NCBI GenBank assembly: GCA_016721425.1
Contig: JADKID010000001.1
Span: 8,670 to 72,669, forward strand
DNA: 64,000 nucleotides
Direction of reading: 5' to 3'
Source of the DNA: Bryobacterales bacterium
GTDB taxonomy: Bacteria > Acidobacteriota > Terriglobia > Bryobacterales > Bryobacteraceae
The notes under the pieces were generated by a model. That model searched no databases. It was given only the letters and a program-made list of their open reading frames with translations, and was not told where the DNA came from. The stretch's first letter is position 1, and each line of letters starts with the position of its first letter. The translations under genes and the position numbers were made by a program. This document shows positions 1 to 9,794 of this stretch, piece after piece.

Positions 1-960
1 CCAGCCGGTTCGTCGCCGCATCCACCGTGAACGAAGGCTGCGGCACCGTGCCGTTCCCCCGTCCACCCCGGCTTCGTTGTCTGCCCGGTTTTGTTGCCAA
101 ACCCGTCGGAAGCAAAGTTCAGCCCCCACTCCAGTCGTCGCCGTCGTTGCCGCCGAAATCAACCGCCCCAGCGAGTCATAGAGATAGTCCACCTCATCGC
201 CCGACAACCCTTGCGCTTTCGTGATCCGCCCGTCGTTGGCGGTCGCGTTGTAGCTGTACTCCACGGTTCGGCCCAGGCCAGCCTGCTTGGTCATTACTGC
301 CCCAGCACGCTGTATTCACGGCTCTCCGTCCCGCCCGGCCTCACCAACTGCGTCATCTGCCCGGCAGTCATTGTATTGCGTGCTCGTCACAAGTTCGTGC
401 TCCATCCGGAAGCCGCAGTTTCCGCCCGCCCCATTGTCGACAATCTGCCCATCGAATCATAGCCCCACGTGAATCGCGGCCCCGCCAATCCGGAGTCCCC
501 ACAATCGAAAGTCCGGAACTTTTGAGCCACCGGCCGCCCCTCGTTGTCCCACTACCTGTAACTCACGTCCTTCGCACGGCAGACGTCCCCGTCACATTCA
601 ACGTCTTCTTTAGACACCAGCCCAGCCACAGTAACTGGAAACCTCCACAATCGGCGCTGGCCCCGTCAAGTCACCGAAATGCTGATACGTCGAATTGACC
701 CCAGCCGGCCCCAGCCATTCACCGCCGAATCGTAGGGGAGTACACCGTCTTCTGTGCCGGGTCCAGCACATCCGCGCCCGGCCACCCGCTTGTACCGCAG
801 GATCTGCGTGGTCCGGTTGTAGGCGTCATAAAAATACTCGGTCTTCTGCTGCTTCGCATCGCGCTTCCACGAAGGCTTGCCCGTGGAGTCGTAGCCGCTC
901 GATTTGCCCCAGCCCGCGCTGATCCAGTGGGTGTCACGAAGCATCTGTCCCCGCTTTCAG
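1..960 (-). pseudogene. RHS/YD-repeat protein remnant, several frameshifts
   Basis: The minus strand encodes broken stretches of YD-repeat protein. Seen in order towards the left edge are YDSTGKPSWKRDAKQQ and FYDAYNRTTQILRYK (about 940-760), FTWGYDSMGRLSTM (about 510-460), then TVEYSYNATANDGRITK and YLYDSLGRLISAATTAT (about 270-150). Near the edge another frame reads VPQPSFTVDAATNRL. The segments lie in different frames, so no continuous protein is possible as given. RHS proteins are large secreted or surface proteins whose C-terminal tips are often toxins. The gene runs off the left edge, so its tip is not visible. It is oriented opposite to the RHS array at 56-64 kb. Family assignment is firm; boundaries are approximate. 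Confidence 0.8.
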
Positions 961-1365
961 GTATCGCTTCGTCTCTTCGATCTGCGGACTGCCCGGCTCT
1001 AGATTCTCCTGGTCGAGCTGCCGTCGAGGTACCAAAGTGCCGGCTTTGGCCGTATCCCCAGAGATACCGTTACCGCTTGCGTGTAGGCGCGCGAGTTCAA
1101 TCTGCGCAAAACCCTCCCGTGCTGCGCCTTCGCCGGCAACTACCGAACGGCCCGCGACCAGCGCTGAGTCAACGCCCATGCCGCCTGCGCTCACTTCGCC
1201 CCGGTGCCCGAAATCCTGGCCTGTGGAACCCCCGCGCCGGCTACCGGACAGCCGGTCAAGTTCCGGCGTCGGTCGTCGGAAGGACCACCATCCAGATAAT
1301 GATCCCAAGCACAGCCCGAGCTAGGGAACACTTCCGGCTTCCGCCATGCGCGTAGTTCGGCGATA
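961..1365. other. Gene-free stretch between RHS debris and transposase
   Basis: No frame here gives a recognisable protein. A minus-strand frame is open from 1308 to 934, but its product is low-complexity and matches no family I know. It may be the decayed upstream part of the RHS gene, or the flank of the adjacent IS element. Confidence 0.4.
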
Positions 1366-3294
1366 TCAATGCGCACCCAGGTATTTCTGGCGTCGTCGAT
1401 GTTCACTTGACTGAGTCTGGAATCGGAGAAACTCAAGCATAAAACGGCCAGCCGGACTCGTCAAACAGAAAAAGACCTTAATGTGCGGAAAAAGACGCCG
1501 AGCTACCACTGTAACGCCACTGACATCCACGCCATGGTGCCAGGCCCGCCGCCAGCCAAAACACCTCCGCCAAAAACACTGGTCACAGAAGGCCGATCTA
1601 TTTTTCTGCACTAATATCAACAGGTTGCATCGATTTACATCCCCGCCCTGCCGATTCTCAATTCCATGGTGTATAAGGAACCGTGCGTGGCGCCATGCCC
1701 TGGCCCCGCGCTCATTGCCTCGTGAATTACCCTCCGAGGGTGCCGGGTCTGTTTTCTTGCGGGCTCTGGGCTGTTGTCGTGGCCGTTTTAAAGCTGTTTC
1801 GGGTGTCGTCGCAGTAGATGGCTTGCCCGGAGGTTCTTTGATAATCGAATGTTTTCTTATGTCTGCTGTTCTGATCCTGAACCCCAACACTCCGCGCGCG
1901 GGCGGGCGTCGTGGCGAGTGACCTCCTTGCATTTTCGGAGGTGCATTCTTCGACGATGCTTGGCGCGCGGTGGCGGCGGTGTCAGGCGCAGGCTCCTGGG
2001 CGGGACTCGTGCCGGTGAGGGCCGGCGGTGCTTCCAGCATGTTCTCAACCAGTGCCTGGATCGTTTTCTCATCAGCACCGAGTTGGCGGAGTTGGTGGGC
2101 ATGGTTGCGAACTTGCCTCTCCCTCTCCCTGGTCTTCGTCGATGCGACGTCGGGCTCCACGTACGGCTGGTCGTTTTTTAACATTGTCCATGCCACCCGA
2201 AGCAGGCTCCGGCCCATCGCGATGTTGGCTTTCTTCTTGCCCAACTTGTTGACCCATCGGTGAAACTTCCGTTGGAACACGGAGCCCTGTTTCCTGCCCG
2301 CCGCCCAAGCTCCTTCGACTAGTGCAGTCAGCAGGAATTTGTTGGCCTTTTTGATCCGGCAGCTTTTGCTCTTGCCCGCCGACCGGTTGTTGCCCGGACA
2401 GATCCCGGCCCAACTGCACAAATGATCGGCGCTTGGAAACTGATCCATGTTCGGGCCAATCTCGGCCAGAATGTTCGCGGCGGTGGTCTCCTTGACCCCC
2501 GGAATCGTCGTCAACAACTCGTACTGCCGATGGTACGGCTCCAGGTGCTGATCGATTCTGAGCTCTAGCGCTTCCACCTGCTGATCTAGCAGTTTGCAGT
2601 GTTCGATGCTCTGATCGATGAGCCAACGGTGATGATCGTTGAGGTGATGAGCTTCCAGCGCTTCGGTGAGCTCTGGAATCCTCTGTCGGAGCCGGCACTT
2701 CGCCTTGTCAGCCAACTCTGCGGCGGTCACCGGCTTGTTGTCGAGGAGAGTCTGCAGAATCTCCTGACCGGAGACGCCGAAAACGTCGCTTACCACACTG
2801 CCGATCTTCACATTGGCGGTTTCCAACACCTTCTGAATCCGGTTCTTCTCGGCCCGCAGGTGCCCAAGCAGTTTCTTGCGCCGGCGCGTTAGATCGCGAA
2901 GTTCCACAATCCCTCGCTCGGGTAAGTAGCTTCCCGTTAACAACCCATGACGGTGATAAACGGCCAGATCCATCGCGTCACGGAAGTCAGTTTTGTCTCC
3001 TTTCTTCGGCCGGTGCTTGCGCGCGCACACCAGCACAATCTGAAAGTCCTGCTCCAGAATGTTCTTCACCGGAATCCAGTACGACCCCGTGCTCTCCATC
3101 GCTACGCTGGTACAACCCTCCTCCCGCAACCAGGCATGCAACTCCTGCAAAGCGGGCACCGTCGTTCCATACGACCGAGTTTTGATCTCCGCTTCTTTGT
3201 CCGCCGGACCCACTGCCACGGCTACCGCTAGCCCTCGCTTGCCGACATCGATTCCCGCACACCGTTCCAGAATCACCGGGATCGTGATCATCAC
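1366..3294 (-). CDS. IS110-family transposase with long C-terminal extension
   Basis: The product is 642 aa. The N-terminal DEDD (RuvC-like) domain shows CAGIDVGKRG (Asp16), VAMESTGSYW (Glu67) and KTDFRDAMDLA (Asp103/Asp106). The C-terminal transposase domain shows IPGVKETTAANILAEIGP and the serine region CPGNNRSAGKSKS. IS110 transposases are usually about 330-450 aa, and recognisable homology here ends near residue 420. The remaining roughly 200 residues are Pro/Arg-rich, then resemble no family, so they are probably read-through into flanking DNA. The start is GTG followed at once by ATG. IS110 enzymes use a recombinase-like mechanism and typically leave no inverted repeats or target duplication, so the element ends cannot be fixed by eye. 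It sits between RHS debris and a hairpin-repeat cluster. Confidence 0.9.
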   Translation of the reverse strand: MMITIPVILERCAGIDVGKRGLAVAVAVGPADKEAEIKTRSYGTTVPALQELHAWLREEGCTSVAMESTGSYWIPVKNILEQDFQIVLVCARKHRPKKGDKTDFRDAMDLAVYHRHGLLTGSYLPERGIVELRDLTRRRKKLLGHLRAEKNRIQKVLETANVKIGSVVSDVFGVSGQEILQTLLDNKPVTAAELADKAKCRLRQRIPELTEALEAHHLNDHHRWLIDQSIEHCKLLDQQVEALELRIDQHLEPYHRQYELLTTIPGVKETTAANILAEIGPNMDQFPSADHLCSWAGICPGNNRSAGKSKSCRIKKANKFLLTALVEGAWAAGRKQGSVFQRKFHRWVNKLGKKKANIAMGRSLLRVAWTMLKNDQPYVEPDVASTKTRERERQVRNHAHQLRQLGADEKTIQALVENMLEAPPALTGTSPAQEPAPDTAATARQASSKNAPPKMQGGHSPRRPPARGVLGFRIRTADIRKHSIIKEPPGKPSTATTPETALKRPRQQPRARKKTDPAPSEGNSRGNERGARAWRHARFLIHHGIENRQGGDVNRCNLLILVQKNRSAFCDQCFWRRCFGWRRAWHHGVDVSGVTVVARRLFPHIKVFFCLTSPAGRFMLEFLRFQTQSSEHRRRQKYLGAH

Positions 3295-3317
3295 TCGTCC
3301 TTTCTGCGCAGACGAGC
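3293..3317 (-). promoter_or_regulatory. Hairpin over the transposase start region
   Basis: On the transposase strand, CTCGTC (3316-3311) can pair with GACGAG (3299-3294) across an 11-base loop, with a possible extra G-U pair outside. The AAAGGA ribosome-binding sequence is split between loop and stem, and the stem includes the first base of the GTG start. Such structures are known to damp translation of transposases from read-through transcripts. The pairing is seen directly; the function is inferred. Confidence 0.4.
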
Positions 3318-3521
3318 AGCCAGCGTTTTATTTCACCACTTTGCCTCACGGGCTCGAAGCACCATTCCTGGGTCCATATCCGCTGGCCGGACCAGTTTGA
3401 AAAACGGGGTTTGCCCACCAGTAGGAGTCTCGGTCACCGCTTCGTCTGGCGCGTCTCCAGCGTACACCCGCGCCTCTCAATTTTCATGCCCGTGGGTGGC
3501 CACTGGCCATCACTGTTTGAC
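3318..3521 (-). other. Non-coding 5' flank of the IS110 element, candidate bridge-RNA region
   Basis: About 200 bases upstream of the transposase lack a gene. In IS110-group elements the non-coding end upstream of the recombinase gene encodes the bridge RNA that guides target and donor recognition. This stretch is in the right place and of a suitable size. I could not derive a convincing secondary structure by eye, so the assignment rests on position alone. Confidence 0.25.
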
Positions 3522-3725
3522 AACTGAACCGCCTTTCCCTCTTTAATCAGACTGCCGGCCGGGAATCACTTTCACCCAGTGCCGAACGAACCCGCAATAT
3601 GCACAAACAAAAGCACTTCCGGCAGCCTGTCACTCCCCAGCCACCTGCACCCCCGCCACCTCGCTGGTTTCCGCCCAGTGCGGATCAAACCCGCAATGTG
3701 TTGAAATCAAAACCACTTATCTGCC
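3522..3725 (+). repeat. Dispersed hairpin repeat, copy I (two units)
   Basis: Two related units lie in tandem. Unit a begins GCCGGGAATCACTTTC and holds TGCCG-AACGAAC-CCGCA (3580-3596), followed by GCACAAACAAAAG. Unit b begins TTTCCGCCCAGTGCGG and holds the perfect hairpin TGCGG-ATCAAAC-CCGCA (3679-3695), followed by TTGAAATCAAAACCACTTATC. The same two-unit arrangement occurs reversed at 55955-56155, and a one-unit version at 18098-18200. Confidence 0.8.
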
Positions 3726-4291
3726 GCCAAACGGAGGACATGCACGCTGCCTCCAGCACTCCGCTCGTGTACGCCGTACCATCTTCCACCACCCTCGCCA
3801 CCGGCCTCCGCCGCGACCCCCACTTCCAGGGCAGGGGACTGCTCAACCTCTTTGCGGCACTCCAGGAGCGGTAGTGCGCACCCCCGCCGTGTGGCCGTCG
3901 CTGAAGACGCAACTCGGCGAAACTGATGAGGGGCTGCCTTTCCGGCGCGGCAGCCCCCGCTGCGCCGCCAGTCGCCCGGTTCTGTTTCGTATCGCACCAC
4001 TTCAACACCGCCATTCGCCCGCGCCCTCATTGGTTCGGCGGTGAAATCGCATTCGGCGATCTTCGCGAACAACGAATCAATGAGGCACTAACAGCGAGGG
4101 TTGAAAGTGCATGGCTTGTGATGTCACGGTTAGGTGGGGAACGTTGGCCGGTCGCTCCTCAACGACCCCATCAAGCCTGAACGTGATGCGAAACGAGAAC
4201 GGCACCTCTTTTTGCATCGGGTCCAAAGCGCCATTTCTTCCGCCGAGCGCGTCGACCAGCACACTGGACCCGCCACCCTCCGAGTCCCGGA
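3726..4291. other. Gene-free stretch, no recognised content
   Basis: Several overlapping open frames exist on both strands, but none gives a recognisable product or a coherent start with a ribosome-binding site. It lies between a hairpin repeat and RHS debris and probably represents eroded sequence. Confidence 0.4.
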
Positions 4292-4605
4292 TCAACGTCG
4301 CCTGCATTGAGCCGCACGCCGAGGAGGGGTACAAAGTCCCAGACCACGAAACACCTCTTGTCCAGCAGCCCCACCATGAACAGATAACTTATGTCCCCCA
4401 AAGGTCTTTTCGCATGTCTCTTCGAGAAGTTTGTCTGTAGTGCCATCTCGGACTCCTTGTCTGTTTAGTGCGTGCGCCAACTCATTCAATCGTTGTCCCC
4501 GTCTCGCCAGAGCCCGCCCCAGCGAGTCATACCGTGTTACAGCCCCATCAGCGAGCGTTCCAGTTGACTTGAGACCTTCTCGCCCAATAGAGTTCCGTCC
4601 TGGCA
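4292..4605 (-). pseudogene. RHS/YD-repeat fragment
   Basis: The minus strand encodes TLADGAVTRYDSLGRALARR and ELAHALNRQGV, a short YD-repeat fragment. It has no start or secretion signal and soon loses recognisable sequence. It abuts, and in another frame overlaps, the 3' end of the HEAT-like gene upstream, so the junction looks like an insertion or recombination scar. Confidence 0.55.
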
Positions 4606-4997
4606 TGTCCAGAGGCACCTAGGAGAAAGTCGCGCGATGACGGTTCCCCAATCCTCGCGACAACGAGGATCACCTCAAGACGGTCCGACGAATCCATTGC
4701 TTCCCAAGTAGCACGCATCAATGGCTCTAGCGCATCACGGCCGATTCGGATCAGAGCGTTTGTAGCCGGCAAACGCTCCTCGAGGACCTCGGCCGATTTC
4801 AGCCAGATGTTCATATCACCGCTTCGCTTAAGGTGGATGTTCTTAATGAGGAATGGTATCGCTTCCTTGGTCCGCAGTTGTGCGAAGGCATCCGCTTCCG
4901 ATCCAGCTCGTGCTTGTCGACTCCCGAAGGATGGGTCTGATGTCACACTGGCCCCAGCCGTTACTGCGACGATGACTAGCGACCTTATGGATCTCAT
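4548..4997 (-). CDS. Exported HEAT-like protein, 3' end probably truncated
   Basis: I take the start at the ATG giving MRSIRSLVIVAVTAGASVTS, a short Sec-type signal peptide. An in-frame ATG eight codons upstream would put charged residues ahead of it. The mature part has helical-repeat character: TKEAIPFLIKNIHL, TNALIRIGRDALEPLMRAT and RLEVILVVARIGEP resemble HEAT/armadillo-like repeats. The product is about 149 aa. The last roughly 20 codons (GHARTELYWARRSQ) lie over sequence that encodes RHS debris in another frame, so the natural C-terminus was probably replaced by that junction. Function unknown. Confidence 0.55.
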   Translation of the reverse strand: MRSIRSLVIVAVTAGASVTSDPSFGSRQARAGSEADAFAQLRTKEAIPFLIKNIHLKRSGDMNIWLKSAEVLEERLPATNALIRIGRDALEPLMRATWEAMDSSDRLEVILVVARIGEPSSRDFLLGASGHARTELYWARRSQVNWNAR

Positions 4998-5174
4998 TTC
5001 GCTCTCCCGGTGAAACTCCACGTTGACTCGTCGTTGACCGTTGTCGGAAGTGGATTGTGTGGATGCACAGGATCATTGTACGGCAGCGGATCCTGCGCGC
5101 CGCGCTCCGGGAACGTCAGCGCTCACCACCCAGCCGCCCACCCTCGATATACTGCAAGCGTCAGGAAGTACCCC

Positions 5175-6140
5175 ATGAAAATCCCGTTCAACCCCTCCGT
5201 CTACGAACACGCCGCCCGCTTCGTCGGCCGCTCGCCCTGGGAAACCTCCCAGGACGCCGAGCTCATGTTCCGCGGGCACCGGGACGCCTGGCTCGAATAC
5301 CGCCACACCCCCATCGTTGTCGGCATCGATATCTACAACCTGGAGGCCGAGGCCTACGGAGCCAAAATCTCCGTTCCCGGCAACGACGGCATCCCCGCCG
5401 TCCACGAGCCCCTCTTCCACACCCTCGAAGACGCCCTCGACATCGCCCCGTTCCACCCCGCCCGCGACGGCCGCATCGCCATGGTCATCGACGTCGGCCG
5501 CCGCCTCAAAGCGGCGCTCCCCCAGGCCGATATCCGCATTCCCATCGCCGGCCCCTTCTCCATCGCCTTCAACCTGCGCGGCATCAACCAGCTCTGCGAG
5601 GATGTCGCCGATCGCCCCGCGGACGTCGCCGCCTGGCTCCTGCGCCTCGCTGAAAACCAGGCCGTCTTCTCCAAGGCCGTCATCGATGCCGGCCTCGACG
5701 TGGCTTTCTTTGAATCCGCCGCCGCCCCGCCGCTGCTCTCCCCCCGCCAGTTCCGCAACGTGGAGCTGCCCGCCCTCCGCCGCATCATCGAGCTCACTGC
5801 CGCCATCGCCGGACACGCCGTCCCCTGCATCATGGGCGGCAACACCTTCAAGATCCTCGACGACATCCTCTCCACCGGCACCGGCTACGTCGTCTGCAAC
5901 GTCGAGACCAACCAACAAGGCTTCGTCGATCGCCTCTGCGAAACCCATCCCCACGTCAACGTGCGCATCAACATGGACCCGGGCATCGTCGCCTGCCACG
6001 ACCCCGCCACCATCTACCGCGAGGTGGATCGCATCGTCGCCATCGCCGCCGGCCGGAAAAACTGCCTCATGGGCACCGGCTGCCTGCCCCTGGAAACCCC
6101 GCCCGGCAACGTGAAATTGATCCGGGACTACCTGGCCTGA
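5175..6140 (+). CDS. Uroporphyrinogen decarboxylase (URO-D) family protein
   Basis: The product is 321 aa. The start follows an AGGAAG ribosome-binding sequence about 7 bases upstream and gives MKIPFNPSVYEHAARFVGRS. Features of the URO-D-like TIM barrel include IRIPIAGPFSIAFNLRG, a helix with AVIDAGLDVAFFESAAAPPL, and the C-terminal INMDPGIVACHDP and NCLMGTGCLPLETPPGN. The conserved C-terminal glycine/cysteine-rich turn resembles corrinoid methyltransferase-type (MtaA/CmuA-like) members more than haem-pathway HemE. True HemE is longer and carries N-terminal Arg motifs that are absent here. In acidobacteria and planctomycetes such proteins often occur among catabolic genes, and the substrate is unknown. 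No operon partner is seen. Confidence 0.8.
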   Translation: MKIPFNPSVYEHAARFVGRSPWETSQDAELMFRGHRDAWLEYRHTPIVVGIDIYNLEAEAYGAKISVPGNDGIPAVHEPLFHTLEDALDIAPFHPARDGRIAMVIDVGRRLKAALPQADIRIPIAGPFSIAFNLRGINQLCEDVADRPADVAAWLLRLAENQAVFSKAVIDAGLDVAFFESAAAPPLLSPRQFRNVELPALRRIIELTAAIAGHAVPCIMGGNTFKILDDILSTGTGYVVCNVETNQQGFVDRLCETHPHVNVRINMDPGIVACHDPATIYREVDRIVAIAAGRKNCLMGTGCLPLETPPGNVKLIRDYLA

Positions 6141-6254
6141 GCGCACCCCACCCACGCCGACATCCGGCGACAGCGCCATCAGCGCGGTCCAGCGCTACGT
6201 CGCGACTCGCGAGCGACGCGGGCCGGATTCGACACCCGGCCCCACTGCGATCCA

Positions 6255-7382
6255 CTATTCGATGTGAAGCCGTAGAATCTGCCCCCTCAGCTCCAAAATG
6301 AATAGGTCCTGCGTCGCTTCGTCGAAGGCCAGACTCACCGGCGTGATCAGCGGCGCGGCGGCCACCGTGGCGTTCTCCGTATCGAATCGCAACAACCGGC
6401 CCGGAGGGGCTGGCGTCGCGCTCTGATTGGCACTGAACTCCAACACGAAGAATTGCGGCCTCGCGTTGGGACGCGGACGCCACAGAACGTCCGTCACCGA
6501 CGTGAGGTCAAACATGAACTGCTGGCTGGTGCCGGTGACGGGATCGACAAGCATCACCCTGGAATTGCCAGGTACAAACGGAAAGCCCGTCAGCAGGCTG
6601 ACCAGTAACTGGTCGCCATACGTGCGCACGCTGGTCGGCACCGCATCCAGCACCGGCGCGCCCACCGGAGTGGGATTGGGTACAGGCGCAAAGCGCATCA
6701 ACCTCTGCCATTTTCCAGTGGCGAGGTCCACCCGCGTCACGGAGTTCTGGGAGGCGTCTGCCATGTACAGTCCGAGCCCGTCGGGCGTGAACGTCAGTCC
6801 CCATGGATTGGAGAACTTGTAGATCGCGTTTCGGTCCGGCTCCGACAGCGGAAATCGCGAAAGCATGGAAAGCTGAGCGGTACCGCCGGAGCCATCCGAT
6901 AGCTCCACCGTCCTGCCATCGGCAATCGCCAGCTGATTCTCCGGCGTCATCCGGAATGTACCCAGGATCAGGTCCGGCTCGACGCTGAGGCGCATTTCCA
7001 GCAGCACCGAGTTCAGCGGAGACGACCTGCCCTCCGGGTTGTGAATGGACGTGCCCGGGGCTGTACCGCGACGTTCGAGTCGCCCGGGCCCACAGTGAAA
7101 TACAAGGTGCGATCACGGAGCGCCATGGCCGACGGTCCACTGCCACCGGACATCGTGACCTCGGTTCCGGACGGCAGCCCCTCAATCAGACTGCGCCTGG
7201 TGCCACTCCGGGTGACAAAGGAGATCCTGCCCAGGTTCGGCGCCATGTTGGTCTCCGACACCAGCAGGTTGCCGCGGGGGCGTAAGGATAATCTTGTTCG
7301 GACCCTGCAAGCCCGTGACCAGCACCTGAGGCTGGCACCAGACGGGTGCGGTGCAAAACAGCAAAGCGGCGAGCGGTTTCAT
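6255..7382 (-). pseudogene. ScyD/ScyE-family (SMP-30/NHL-like) exported protein, two frameshifts
   Basis: Three frames join into one protein of about 375 aa. MKPLAALLFCTAPVWCQPQ is a Sec signal peptide, followed by VLVTGLQGPNKIILTP. After a shift come RGNLLVSETNMAPNLGRIS and GPSAMALRDRTLYFTVGPGD, and after a second shift the long C-terminal part with NPWGLTFTPDGLGLYMADAS. The first break is one extra C in GCCCCCGCGG near 7275. The second is a one-base change in CCCCGGGC near 7055. Both are in C/G runs, so sequencing or assembly error is as likely as real loss. ScyD/ScyE proteins are beta-propeller-like extracytoplasmic proteins. I chose the third in-frame ATG because it starts the signal peptide. 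Confidence 0.75.
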
Positions 7383-7524
7383 GTGCATGGCGACCACTAT
7401 GGGGGAAGTTCGCCAGCCCGTCCATGGTTTCTGAATGCAATTTCACATCAGCGCTTAACTCGATGAGTCCAGGCGTGTTAGAGTTGGGCATTCCCGGTAG
7501 ATTCCCTGGGTTGGATCGATCTTC

Positions 7525-9732
7525 ATGGGACCTCAGCCAAATTCGCCGCCCAAACTCGCCTTCGGCCCGTTCGAGTACGACACCCTGTCGGGAGATCTCT
7601 ACAAATCCGGCAATCGCATCCGGCTGCAGGGCAAACCCCTCCAGATTCTGTCTCTGCTGGTAGACCGCCATGGCGAAGTTGTCAGCCGCGAGGAACTGCG
7701 GCAACACCTCTGGCAGGACACCACGTTCGTCGATTTCGAGCAGGGTATGAATGCCGCGGTCAACAAGTTGCGCCAGGCGCTCGGCGACGCGGCAGTGCAG
7801 CCGCGCTACGTGGAAACCATTCCCGGACGGGGCTATCGATTCGTCGCCCCGGTACACCAGCCGACCGCTCGGGCGGTTCTGGAGATTGCCTCGCCAGCGC
7901 CACTGCGAACGGAGGCCCCGCGCAGGAACCAACTGCAACGTTGGCTTCCGGGTGCTGCCGCAGTGGCCGCGGTCATTCTCCTGTTCGGAGCATACTGGCT
8001 CGGTACGCGAAAACAACGAGCGGTCGAGTCCCTACACCTGACCCGATTTGCGGTGTCGCCTCCCGCCGGGTTCGCGCTCGAAGGCGCGGCCAGCCGCCAG
8101 TCGTTTTCGCTATCTCCGGATGGTAGTCAGATTGCCTTCACGGCCGTGGACACCAGTGGCGCCCTCAGCGTCTTTGTGCGCGAACTGAGTGCGTTGGAGC
8201 CCAAGCTGATTCCCGACACCGCCGGCGCCCACACCCTCTTCTGGGCGCCCGATAGCCGCTCGCTCTATCTCACCGCGCGAGGCAAACTGCGCCGGACATC
8301 GGTGGAAGGGGGCGGCCTGGAGGTCCTCAGCGACACGCCGGCCTTCCTCTTTTCCGGCGTCTGGCTGCGCCCGGACCGGCTGATGCTGAGCACCAACCGC
8401 GGCTCGTTCCTTGTTTCGCCCTCCGCCGGCGGATTGGAGCCCACGAAGACCTCGTACCGGTGGCCGCAACTCATGCCCGACGGCGAAACATTCCTCTACA
8501 TGGAATGGGATCTGCAGGCCCAGCGCCATCGCGCCATCGCGGGACGCATGGGCGAACCGGGAAAGGCACTGATCCTGGCGGACTCGCGAGTACTCTATAC
8601 TCCATCCCGTCTGACACCAGGCCAGGGCTACCTCCTCTATCTCCGCGCCGGGAATCTGGTGGCCCACCCATTCGACCCCAAGCGCCTGGAGGTCACGGGC
8701 GAGCCGCTGCCCGTGGCCGAGAGGGTCAACTCCTTCCTCCCAACAGGCGCCGCGGACTTCTCGGTTTCCAGCCAGGGCGCCATAGCCTATCAGAGCGTCG
8801 CGGCCCGCTCTCAGCTCGTTTGGGTGGATCGCCAGGGCCGCCAACTGGCAACAATTGGGCCGGACAGGATCATTGGGAAGAGCGGACGATTGTCGCCGGA
8901 CGGCCGACTCCTTGCCGTTTCGATCTACGATGTCGAGCGCGGCGGTCAGGACATCTGGACTTTTGATCTCGCATCGGGCGCCGGACGTCGGCTCACACTC
9001 GATGCGGGTGTGCGCGACGCCCCTGTCTGGTCGCCCGATTCCAGTCAACTCGCGATGTTGAGTGCCGCCGGCGGAAGGTGGCCCGAGGTCCACGTGCGCG
9101 GATTGGGTGCCAGCGACGCGGAGCACGCGCTGATGCCCGGAGGGTTTCAGATGCCCACCGACTGGTCTTCAGACGGGCGCTTCGTGGTCTTCTCCACAAC
9201 AGGAGTCTCGCGGCTCCCCAACGAAGCCCAAGGCGATGTCTGGATCTCCGATTTCGCAAACGGCCGCAAAACTACGCCGCTCCTGAACTCGTCGTTCCAC
9301 GAAGGCAACGCCGCCTTTTCGCCCGATGGCAAGTGGGTCGCCTTCACGTCGAATGAATCCGGCCGCTCTGAACTCTACCTGCAAGCCTTCGAGGCAGGCA
9401 GCCCACCGCGCGTGGTGGGCGAACGATTTCTCGTCGCCCGCGCCGGCGTTCTGGCCGTGCGCTGGCGGCGCGATGGAAAAGAGATCTTCTATCTCGGCTT
9501 CGAAGGCCGCGTCAACGCAGTGCCCGTGAAGCTGTCCGGCAAGCCGGAGTTCGGCTCCCCGGCGCCCCTCTTCACAATCAGCACCGACGCCCGAGCCGGC
9601 ATCCATGCGCTGGTGGGTTTCGACGTGTCGGCTGACGGCCAGAGGTTCGTCATACCGGTGGTAACCACGGGCGAGGCCCCGACCCTGGTAGTGGTCCAGG
9701 ACTGGGAAGCGATGCTGCCGCACAAACGGTAA
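7525..9732 (+). CDS. Membrane-anchored winged-helix regulator with TolB/WD40-like propeller
   Basis: The product is 735 aa. Residues about 10-105 form an OmpR/CadC-type winged helix (FGPFEYDTLSGDLYKSG, GEVVSREELRQHLW, VETIPGRGYRFVAPV). One membrane segment lies at about 140-160 (AAAVAAVILLFGAYWLG). The remaining roughly 570 residues carry PD40/TolB-type propeller repeats such as LSPDGSQIAFTAVD, LSPDGRLLAVSIYD and FSPDGKWVAFTSNESG. This CadC-like layout, with DNA binding in the cytoplasm and a propeller outside, is characteristic and abundant in Acidobacteria. The ligand sensed is unknown. It is transcribed divergently from the ScyD/ScyE gene, with about 140 bases between. Confidence 0.9.
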   Translation: MGPQPNSPPKLAFGPFEYDTLSGDLYKSGNRIRLQGKPLQILSLLVDRHGEVVSREELRQHLWQDTTFVDFEQGMNAAVNKLRQALGDAAVQPRYVETIPGRGYRFVAPVHQPTARAVLEIASPAPLRTEAPRRNQLQRWLPGAAAVAAVILLFGAYWLGTRKQRAVESLHLTRFAVSPPAGFALEGAASRQSFSLSPDGSQIAFTAVDTSGALSVFVRELSALEPKLIPDTAGAHTLFWAPDSRSLYLTARGKLRRTSVEGGGLEVLSDTPAFLFSGVWLRPDRLMLSTNRGSFLVSPSAGGLEPTKTSYRWPQLMPDGETFLYMEWDLQAQRHRAIAGRMGEPGKALILADSRVLYTPSRLTPGQGYLLYLRAGNLVAHPFDPKRLEVTGEPLPVAERVNSFLPTGAADFSVSSQGAIAYQSVAARSQLVWVDRQGRQLATIGPDRIIGKSGRLSPDGRLLAVSIYDVERGGQDIWTFDLASGAGRRLTLDAGVRDAPVWSPDSSQLAMLSAAGGRWPEVHVRGLGASDAEHALMPGGFQMPTDWSSDGRFVVFSTTGVSRLPNEAQGDVWISDFANGRKTTPLLNSSFHEGNAAFSPDGKWVAFTSNESGRSELYLQAFEAGSPPRVVGERFLVARAGVLAVRWRRDGKEIFYLGFEGRVNAVPVKLSGKPEFGSPAPLFTISTDARAGIHALVGFDVSADGQRFVIPVVTTGEAPTLVVVQDWEAMLPHKR

Positions 9733-9794
9733 TCTCTGCCGCCTGCATCCGTGCGGTACCCGCCCCGTAGTTCCTCAGTCCGAGTCAGTGGACC

